DNA from: Amorphophallus konjac
Taxonomy: Eukaryota > Streptophyta > Magnoliopsida > Alismatales > Araceae
NCBI GenBank assembly: GCA_022559845.1
Contig: CM040123.1
Coordinates: 321,947,933 to 322,011,932 of the forward strand
Direction: 5' to 3'
Length of the DNA: 64,000 bases
The notes beneath the pieces were generated by a model that worked only from the letters and a program-made list of their open reading frames with translations, was not told the origin of the DNA and searched no databases. A program made the position numbers and the translations under genes. Below are positions 55,438-64,000 of the stretch, in pieces. Every line of letters begins with the position of its first letter. Position 1 is the first letter of the stretch.

Positions 55438-58061
55438 ATATCCCCCTTTTTGATGATGGCAACATAATGAGTCACACTGACTCGTCAAACTATTCTCCCC
55501 CTTTGACATAATCAAAAAGAGAGGAAATGGTTTGAGAGACAAAATTCAGCACACATAGTCAGAGAATGAATCATGGTTCATTAAAATGAGGTTCTCCCTT
55601 ATGACAATGAAACAGCTCTCCCCCTATCAACATGCAAGATGTAGTACTCTCCCCTTAAAAGCAGATGACCCATAACTCCCCCTGAAGTGCAGGAATGAAC
55701 TTTGGTTATCCAGTAAATCAATAGGAAATCTGCCATTACAAAGAATCTGAATTCTGGTTGCATGAACAGAATGAACCAGGTGAAAAATCCACAGAACTAG
55801 AGCTGATTGTAAAACAAGATGGAATATTCCAACAATGTGGAGAGTAAAGTGATTAAAGATAGAAAGGCAAGAGTAGATAACAATCATCACTAGACATCTC
55901 AATGAATAAACAATAGCAAGATTTATGTTGATCAGGATATCTGGAAAAAATCTGATCATGAGGGATTTTAATGCTTGCACCACTTCAATAAGTCTTAAGA
56001 AGAATAGACTCTTCTATCATAAAAGGGTTATGAAATGGCAACTTAACCAATCTGATTTAATTATGATGTATATCAAATTTATCAAATTAAACTCAATACT
56101 CATATCTGAATCCAAGTTTTAATAAGGGTGAACCAATTAGTCAGAAAACACTCAAAAACAATCATCTTTTATCTTACACACATGATCTCAATGACTCTTT
56201 CAAGAGTTACACAGATTAGTATTGATGTTAAACACTTTTCCCAAGAATATGAGTTGACAGAATTTTCATTATATTTTCATTTGAAGCACATTATATTTTT
56301 CCTGAGCAATTTAGGTTGATCAACACCTTTTTACATGAGGCACAACACGTCTCAGGTGAAGTGACCCAGTTACTCAGTGTGATAACTGTCATTGCCTCTC
56401 AACTTTGAGAACAGAGTTAGCAATATGAGTGTCTTTTTACATGAGAAGACACCTTGATCAGAGGCCAGACTCCCCAGTTACTCAACACAAATAAGCCATT
56501 GCTCTGTCAGGTTTTGTTAATAAATTTTTATCAGAGATAACTATGGCACCTCATGACATGAGTTACTTTATTTCATTGATAAAGAATCCAGTTTCTCAGT
56601 GACCAAGCCATTGCTCTGAATTCATAATTTTTCATTTAGTCAACATTTCTCAAGTTAATGTTTAACCACAGCACTCACTCTATGTATCTCTACCAAAGTA
56701 GCCTTGATTTTAAATTTTTAGATATCAGATGAGAGAATCTAAGGTTTACATGACACATGTGGTTAAAGTTTATTAAACCTTATTATCTAGATATTTTCAT
56801 TTCATTTAATTATAAATCTGAGAATACATTAATCTTATATCAGTCTGATTCAGTGATAATTCTTAAACCTATATGATAGGAATTTCTACAAAGTTCTCAG
56901 ACTGAATTGCATGATATGCAGCTTAAGTTTTCAGATCAGAACAATAAATTTAGCTGACCAACAATCAACAATAGAAACAAATCAGTCACACCAGCTGAGA
57001 GATATATGAAGGTTGAGCATAAGCTGGTGGAAGAGTAAATCACCAATAGAGAAATATTTCAGAAGAGTGAACATCAACACACAGTAGCTGAGTCTGGAAT
57101 TCAGACAGATCAACTGACAAGTAGTATCATGAAGAGAGTTGAAGGAAACTCTTCTTTAACAACTCAGCGAATAGAAGGCAGAATCTATTTTCAAGAGAGA
57201 GAAGTATGACATCAGATGAGAGTTGATCAATTACTAGACAAGAGGTGTTCAAAAAGAGATAATCAAAACACCAATTCTAAATGCTCCCCCTGTCTAGATG
57301 CAATGAAATTTCTTTTTAGGTTTTTCAACTGCACTACTCTTCATATGCAACATCAGTCAAACTCCCCCTGACAAAGTGCATAAAATACAATTAATGAACT
57401 GCTCATGATTTTAGAATATGCTCAAGAAGAATTCATGCTTTGTTCAATCAGAGAGAGAATTTATCATATGCATCAATTTCATTTCAAATTTTCAGAATTT
57501 TCAAATTTTATGATATTCAGTACACTGCTCTATATGAAAACTAGACCCTTGGTACTTGGCAGAGAATCTGGTATCAAGGACCATCTTACACATAGTAAGA
57601 GCCTCCAGGCAGATTTCCCTACCTTTTAGTAGCTTACCATTTATATACCAAAGTGGTCATGCAAAGAAATGGAGTGCAAAGCAGTCCAATATGCATTAAC
57701 GACATGCAGACTACAACAATAAGCAAATCATAGTCATGCAAATGAGACACATGCATTGACTATGAACATGGTTGTGTAGTGCATCTAGCATCTTATGTAC
57801 ACATGCAATAACTGGCAAGAGAAGAGCATTGAATTTGAGCAGAATTAAATTCAATAGCTGAGTCTGGAATATAGACTGATCAGCTAGATAAGAATAGAAT
57901 ATCAGACATCAAACAATCAAATCAACAATTTCAGATAATGAGATTTAAACAAAGTTTTGGAACTGACCTGAAATGGTGTAGTCATGGGGTTTCCATTCTT
58001 GAGTGCCTTGGTTAACCCCTTTTATTCTTCAGCTTCCAAGGCACACCTGCAAAGATGTTAG
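55438..58061 (-). other. Non-coding internal region of the minus-strand element
   Basis: 2.6 kb between gag and the 3' LTR with no pol-like frame in any direction. CTCCCCCT (complement of the polypurine motif) occurs near 55440, 55494, 55617, 55675, 57284 and 57362, mirroring the GGGGGAG series of the plus-strand element. The sequence is AT-rich and otherwise unremarkable. Confidence 0.75.
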
Positions 58062-60476
58062 TCAATTTGATCCTGCAGGAACCCAAGAAGTCTTGGGTCC
58101 TGAATTAACTCTGACAGGTGTTCTGAACAATCTTTTAGCAATATTGTCATCAAAATCCATCAGATGACAATTGGTCATGGATTGGCCAAATTTACCACAA
58201 TATCTACATGATATAACAACCCTTGAATTCTTTTTGTGAACATTGTTATAGTCATGTAACCTATGTGATTTAGCATGAAAGTTTCTGTTGCTTGCATGAA
58301 CCTTTGATTTACCATTACCTGCCCACCAGCATTCAGAAGCACGGTGGTCAAGTTTTCCACATTCAAAACATGCAGGAATCTTTTCTTTAAAAATAGATTT
58401 ATTCCTACCAAAATCATTTCTGTTTGCAGAGAATTTGACAAATTTAGAATTAAAGTGATTTCCCTGAGCATACCAGTAGTCCTTGACTGCATGCCCATAC
58501 TTGCCACACTTGAAGCACCTAACATGCTTACTTCTAGATCCAGAATTATTCCTGTAATTCCCTGACCAACACTCAACAGCCTTATGACCTGGCTTGTTGC
58601 AATTGAAGCATGTGATGTGCTGGTTGAACTTAAGTTTGTTCCTTTTGTACCCATGATGATCAGAAGATTTAGCATGCAGTTTATCATCTTGTTTCATGAT
58701 GAAACATGCATCCATGAGATGACCATGCTTACCATAGTAATAGCAAGAAGCATCAGATTTCCTAGAGGCATGGTTTCTATCAGATGAATTCCTAGAAGCA
58801 TGCGAATGAGTACAAGAGTCATGAGCATTTTGCATTGACCCATAAGATTCAGTAGAGCTAACAGATTTCAGGGTATAACCAGAAATACTCTTTGCCTTCT
58901 TTGTTTGACTCTTTCTTTTCAATTTCTGATTATTCTCAACAGGTTTTGTTTGCTTTTCACTTTTCTGGGCTTTGAACTAAAATACAGATGTTGAAGGTGC
59001 TTTCTGATTTTTTATTTTATTTTGGGGATTGAATTGAAGTACCAGCTACATCAGAGCTTTGCACAAAAGTAGTGTATAGCTGGTTTCTAGTAATTTTCTT
59101 AACATCAGAGCTACAACTTATCCCCTCTCTTGAATTATCATCCTTACCTCTCATGACAGCTTTTATTTTTCTTTCATTCTTAGCAGAATTGGATGCTAAT
59201 TTTTCTAGATTCTGAATCTTATTTTCCAAAGATGCTATATGAAGCTCATAACTGGCTATCTCCTGTTCACTGCAATTGACACATTCACTTAAGACTTTAT
59301 TTGAAGTTTTATACTTCTCAACTTCTTGTTCCAGATTGATCAAAGTTTGTGATTCTTCATCATGGACAGCTTTTCCTTTTTCTATGGTGAGAAGTCTTTC
59401 GGACAAGCCAGTGTTTAACAACTTTAGTTTTTCAACTTCATCCTTCAGTCCATTATTTTCTTCCTCAAAATTTTTAGCATGATTTTCATTTCCAGCACAT
59501 CTTTCTCTTCCAGACATTTGCTCCAGCTTTTCAATCAGTTCCTCTTCTCTTTCTTCTGCTTTAATTTTCTCAGCAAGCAGATTTTTGTGATCATCTTTAA
59601 GTGAGGAAATTTGTTTATTTAACCATTCATTCTCATTATAGAGATCTTCATTGCGTTCTTTAAAAGCCTCACACTTACTACAGCTTGTTTGGAGACAGGA
59701 ATCATGCACACCTTCCTTGTTGACATTCTTTATTTTAGCTTCAAGATTTTCATTTTTCTTCTGAATTTCTACATTCTCAGCTTTCAATTTCTTCAGATCA
59801 ACCTTAATCCTTTCCAACTCTTCCAGATTCATCAAATGTTCATTAGTTTTCAATTTCAGCTGACTTTCTAATTCGGAGATTTTATTGAAACCTTCTTGGA
59901 TTTCCTTTTTCAATAGACACATTTGTTTCATATTCAAGTGATTCTCAGAAAGATATTTATCATATAATTCATTTATCTTCGGACACTTTACACATGATGA
60001 ATTAGAATCACATTTCTCAATTTTCTTTTTCAACCTTTTATTCTCAGATTTTAATTTCTTGGATACTTTTAACAAATCTTCATACATCACTATCAATTCA
60101 TCAAAAGAGTATCCATCTGATCCGGAGCTTACCTGAGATGAGGTCTCATCATCATCATTTCTCCGATCAGCCATCAAGCATTTGTTGTGATTCCTGGTGA
60201 GCTTTAGTTTTTCCAAAATTTCTTTGGCAGACATGCAAGAGGAAATACATGAGATTAGAGCTCTGTCAATTGATTCTTTCATTAAAACTAATGCTCTAGT
60301 ATTGACAGAGTCTTTCAATTTATCCTTCTCAGTCCATCTAGATTTATCTTTTGATAAGTTGTATGGACCTTGAGTCATTACCTTCCAGAGATTAGGATCA
60401 GTTGTTTTTACATACCGATGAAATTGTCTAACCAAGAATCAAAATCATTACCTCTGAATATCGGAGGATTAGCCAT
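58062..60476 (-). pseudogene. SIRE-like gag with five zinc-knuckle-like units, frameshifted
   Basis: Starts at ATG 60476 (MANPPIFRGNDFDSW). A frameshift near 60415 moves the frame to 60435-59017, which holds the rest of the N-terminal domain, acidic linker and a long coiled coil (about 59100-60100). A second shift and a TAG near 58976-59017 lead to 58922-58062 with knuckle-like units: CYYYGKHGHLMDAC (second Cys lost), CFNCNKPGHKAVEC (intact), CFKCGKYGHAVKDY (last Cys lost), CFECGKLDHRASEC and CRYCGKFGQSMTNC (His replaced). It ends SGPKTSWVPAGSN, matching the end of the plus-strand gag. Same family, older and more decayed. Confidence 0.87.
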
Positions 60477-60626
60477 CGAGATGTAATGAGTGCACTGAAA
60501 TCAGATAAGCAAATAAAGACACTGAGCCGGTGAAACAAAACACAGAACACAAGAAGCACACTCTGAAATGCACCAAAGACTAGCAGGATCCTCTGCAGAT
60601 TGTTAGATCTGTTCAGTCAGAGACCC

Positions 60627-60638
60627 GCTCTGATACCA
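60627..60638 (-). other. Primer-binding site, initiator-Met tRNA
   Basis: Plus strand GCTCTGATACCA, i.e. TGGTATCAGAGC on the minus strand, two bases from the LTR edge at 60641. Confirms the element's orientation. Confidence 0.95.
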
Positions 60639-61554
60639 AGTGTTGGGTTCGGTGCTATGTATTTAGAGGGGGGGTGAATGGATATACCCTTTAAAAGATT
60701 TCGCCCAATTAAAATCTAATGCTCACTAGAAAGCTAACAAGATAAAATTAGACAACCTGAAAGAAACTAAACTAGTCTTCTGTTGAACCAGTACTCAAAT
60801 AGGTGGAACACACCTAATCATTCACCTAGCGGAAGCAACAACAGATAGAGAAATCAAACCACAATCAAACATATAGTGTGCGCAGCAATGAGATGAACAC
60901 ATATAGAAAATCAAATCATATCTACCCTATGCATTCATCTAGCGCCACACTCACAAAGAGATCAAACCACTGCACAATGATTTTTAGGTGGTTCGGTCCT
61001 GCAGACCTACATCCACCCCACACTCAAACCCGAGTGTGGATTTCGCTGACTCACAGCTTGAACAGCTGGGCATCACAGCTTACCATACAATCTGCTGAGC
61101 CTCACAGCTTCTGTCCGAGGAATCCTCCTCGCCTGTTGAGCCTCACAGCTTGCTCTGCTGGGCAATACAGCTTAGCCATCCAGTGGAATCCTCCACTGCA
61201 AATGCTGACTAACAGCTTGAAGAAATGTTCAAAAAGAAAGCAGGAAAATGGGAAACAAACAGCAATCGGAAGGCTGTAAACAATGAAGCACAATGTGGCT
61301 CAGAATGAGCTGACTGGCCTGGATTTGATCCACGGTCCAGTGAAGGTAGATCTTCAGAACGAAGCTTCTTTCTGCCTTTCTTCTTCTTTAGATCACTCAG
61401 TCTCTCTTTCTTCCTCTTCCTCTTCTTCACTCTTTTTCTTTTTCTTCTGGATCGTGCAGACACTCTCTTCTTTCTCTCCGCTTCTGCTCTCTGCTTCTAC
61501 TTCAAGGCTTCTGCATTCGATCCCGATCAGCCTTCTTTAGATGGAGGAAGACTT

Positions 61555-61564
61555 CTATTTATAG
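61555..61564 (-). promoter_or_regulatory. LTR TATA box (minus-strand element, right LTR)
   Basis: CTATAAATAG on the minus strand. As part of the 5' LTR this is the promoter that would drive the gag transcript. Confidence 0.72.
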
Positions 61565-61729
61565 CAGCAGCAACTAGGGCGTGTGCTCTCCACGATTCCC
61601 GCCCAAATGTTTTGGCCACGTGTCACGATCCTGTCAGTCCTTCCAGCCTCGGATCGCGTGCCCTTCATTAAGCTCTGCAAAGAGTCCCTGTCAGATAGAG
61701 AATCAAGTTATCAGTTTAAGTCTAAAACC

Positions 61730-63064
61730 CTGTACAGACATTGCAGGATGCAGTGTATAGACTTCAGACTGTATAGACTTTGTGAACTCGACTGCAGTGT
61801 ATAGACTTTGTGAACTCGAATGCATTGTATAGACTCTGCCCAATGTATAGACTTCATAAATGATGCATGCAATGCACTGGACAATGTATGGACTTAGCCG
61901 ATGCAGACTAGTCCGATGTACAGACTTGCTCATTGTTCAGACTTCATGAGCGATGGACAGACTTGCCAAAGGAAAGGCTGTACAGACTTGATGAAATGCA
62001 AGGCAATCGAATGTATAGAAATTCACAATGTATAGACTTGCAGAACTGAACGTAGGTAAAGATCCCAGTGTATAGACGTCAAAGTTCACTGACGGATGTA
62101 CAGACTTCACCCCTAGCAAGCAACAGTGCAGTGTATGGACTTTGAAGAATGATGCATGACGCTGCACAGACTTCACTTGAAACAGTCCGATGTACAGACT
62201 TTGCCTAACACAGTCCAATGTACATACTTGCTGATGCATTGTATAGACTTACATGAGACGCTCAATGAGACGCTCAATGTACAGACTTAGTCTGATGCGT
62301 TGTATAGACTTGCATGAGACGCTCAATGAGACGCTCAATGTACAGACTTCAAGTACACTGTATAGACATTGCCTTAGACGCTAAATGAGACGGACGTTGT
62401 GAAGACTTGCTGGTCAAACAGACACAGACTCTGTACAGACTTTAGCGTGCAGACATGCAGACAATGTGAATGTATAGACTTAACACAATGATGCAATGTA
62501 TGGACTTGTGTTGACGCTGCAGGACAACAGCCAATGTATAGACTTTACAAATGCAAGCAATGTAGCAATGTATAGACTTTACAAATGCAAGCAATGTAGC
62601 AATGTATAGACTTTGGGCTTGCCATGCAATGTATAGACTTGAGCCTTAATGCATGGTGGCGAATGTACAGACTTGCTGCCTAACCGATGTACAGACTTCA
62701 TGAATGTGCATGCATTGTATAGACTTGAATAGTGAGACACAAGGAGAGACGTTGAATGAGACACTGAAGTCTGTATAGACTTTAACAGTGAGACAGTGTA
62801 CAGACTTAGCAACGTGCAGACAGACGACGACCAAGACAATGTATAGACTTTGCGTCTTATGTGAGACGAGCGATGTATAGACTTAGCCAGCCTTCAGCTC
62901 GATGTATAGACTTGCCTTAAGCAATGGCTGTACAGACTTCATGAGCGATGTTCAGACTATTGTGTATGATGAACAACCTATGTATAGACTTATGCATGAA
63001 GCAAGGCAATCTGATGTGTAGACTTTCTCAACATAGTGGCGTGCAACTAAACAAATGTGTAGAC
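61730..63064 (-). repeat. U3 array of AAGTCTRTACA (right LTR)
   Basis: About 29 exact TGTAYAGACTT copies on the plus strand, plus around 14 one- or two-base variants, over 1.33 kb by my count. Orientation is constant throughout. Confidence 0.9.
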
Positions 63065-63525
63065 TTCAGAAATGCATAGAGACGCTACAGCGTGACAGCG
63101 TCAACGCAGCAGTTCACCCTGATGTAGTGGGTCGATGCAGTGACCCCATGCGTCAACGCATCCAGCCTTATCTTCAAAGCCATCTGAGGCATTTCAAGGC
63201 TGCGTCAACCTCGTGGACTCAATGGGTTGACGCCATCTGAACTACCTACGAGATGTATAGACATTGGTATTTGATGTAAAGGCTTGAGGGGGGTCGACCC
63301 ATCTAAGAAGGGGGTTGACCCACAGAGCTAGCACACTCATGCATTCTCCACAGAACAGATCAGATATAACACACTCATGCATTCTCCACAGAATAAATTA
63401 GTCATATGCATTCATGTTGCTATCATTCAATGTGATGTTCTTAGCAAAACAATATGGTGACTCATTTATGTTGCTATCATTAAAACACCACATAATCATC
63501 AAAGCACAAGGGGCACAACAATGCT

Positions 63526-64000
63526 TTGGTGCCGGAGGAGTCGGCGGAGAAGATAGTTTATCTTCCTCTTTGGGGGTTGCCCGGTCCCGACATTCTTGGC
63601 CGATTGGTTCCTTTGTCTGCATGGGCTTAGCCGCAAGGGCAGTGCCTTCACTATCTTTGTTTGTCGGAAGTGGCGCATCTGAGGCCGAAGTAGGAGCGTT
63701 CTTGGCTTTTGGATCGGCCTGCTGGCTTGGCTGTTTGCCCTTCTGTGTAAGCAAAAATTTGGCGAATGAGAGAACCACTTCGCCAGTTGTATCTTTAGGG
63801 TAGAGGCCTGATGGAGGCGGGGCTCTCAAGCCTTTCACTTCAGATTCGTGGATTTGATACAGCTGTTCACCCCTAAATATGATATTGTGATTGGCCGAGG
63901 GCACACGTCCCCATCTCCTCCCAGACCTAGTGGCATGCTGGGAAGTAGAAGCTTCGGCCTAATTTGCTTCGGTGGGTGCAAATTATATCTCCTCATCCTC
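63526..64000 (-). pseudogene. Tat-type gag-protease junction segment, partial
   Basis: Continues the Tat reading frame across the SIRE-like insertion: the frame ends PTPPAPKHS at the junction and resumes in the protease segment at 38646. Upstream it reads ATRSGRRW (about 63920), the TRSGR motif often found before the protease in plant gypsy polyproteins, with two stops nearer the window edge. The low-complexity Lys/Pro/Ala linker has no domain. The gene continues beyond the window. The part of this open frame below 63521 is LTR sequence and not coding. Confidence 0.7.

Larger units (their letters stand above)
38647..63520 (-). mobile_element. SIRE-like gag-only retrotransposon, minus strand
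   Basis: Flanked by ATGCT at 38642-38646 and 63521-63525, a perfect TSD. Read on the minus strand: 5' LTR 63520-60641, primer site 60638-60627, gag 60476-58062, about 2.6 kb of non-coding DNA, a polypurine tract (AAAAAGGGGGATAT next to 55438), and the 3' LTR (55437-52814 joined to 38963-38647). The 3' LTR is split by the 38964-52808 insertion. LTR ends, leader and zinc-knuckle gag match Ty1/copia SIRE-type elements. No protease, integrase, RT or RNase H is present, so it cannot transpose alone. Confidence 0.9.
60641..63520 (-). repeat. 5' LTR of the minus-strand SIRE-like element
   Basis: 2880 bp from TGTTGGGTTCGG to GGGGCACAACA on the plus strand, next to the ATGCT target site. Same internal order as the left LTR. 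It is uninterrupted and so gives the reference for the split copy. Confidence 0.93.
25963..64000 (-). mobile_element. Tat-type Ty3/gypsy element, partial, host of the nest
   Basis: Read on the minus strand from the window's right end: protease region (63998-63526, continued at 38646-37890), linker, gag-like region (35862-34385), RT, RNase H, a second RNase H, integrase, a tandem-repeat tail and a 3' LTR (29372-25963). An extra RNase H between RNase H and integrase, plus tandem repeats after integrase, are hallmarks of the Tat lineage. The 5' LTR lies beyond 64000. Two insertions (36281-37884; 38647-63520) interrupt it; removing them and one TSD copy each restores the reading frame. Many stops and frameshifts make it non-functional. 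Confidence 0.88.

Noticed and set aside
63398..63904. A single 168-codon protein
   Set aside because: The frame crosses the LTR edge at 63520; only the part from 63526 upward belongs to the Tat polyprotein.

Overview
This window is repeat-dense nuclear DNA from a flowering plant. The evidence is iMet-tRNA primer sites (TGGTATCAGAGC), chromovirus-, Tat- and SIRE-type LTR retrotransposons, a CACTA transposon end, and broken exons of the plant cullin regulator CAND1. I cannot name the species. I see no intact host gene, no rRNA or tRNA gene and no CRISPR array. Nearly everything is transposon sequence, most of it inserted into other transposons.

Layout. 1-5480: a MITE-like inverted repeat, then a diverged, minus-oriented copy of the LTR seen again at 25963-29372, carrying a dense GTCGAC array. 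About 5440-9645 and 20084-22305: one older plus-strand gypsy element (repeat-rich LTR or leader, an in-phase 84-bp coding minisatellite, a gag). It is split by a complete but dead chromodomain gypsy element at 9646-20083, whose target-site duplication is TCTCA/TCCCA. 22589-23279 is a GA-rich tract. 23280 begins a CACTA terminus, followed by a minisatellite and CAND1 exon remnants up to 25964.

25963 to the window end is one deep nest. The outermost element is a minus-strand Tat-type gypsy: 3' LTR, 119-bp tandem repeats, integrase, a second RNase H, RNase H, RT, gag and protease. Inside it sit a SIRE-like solo LTR (36281-37884, TSD GGAAC) and a minus-strand SIRE-like element (38647-63520, TSD ATGCT). 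The left LTR of that element holds a gypsy-like solo LTR (38964-52808, TSD CACTC), which in turn holds a young plus-strand SIRE-like element (39034-50601, TSD CGACG). Removing each insert restores one TSD copy and the flanking sequence. In the Tat element the reading frame also runs on across both breaks.

The most interesting part is the pair of SIRE-like elements. Both code only for a gag with many zinc knuckles and end at the same short C-terminal motif just where pol should begin. Both carry arrays of the same 11-bp motif in U3, and their leaders contain chains of short perfect hairpins. They look like a gag-only, non-autonomous family that has spread more than once and must depend on a partner element for pol. 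LTR divergence judged by eye fits the nesting order: about 0.5% for the innermost element, 2-3% for the minus-strand one, and 5-7% for the chromovirus. All coordinates and counts were read by hand.
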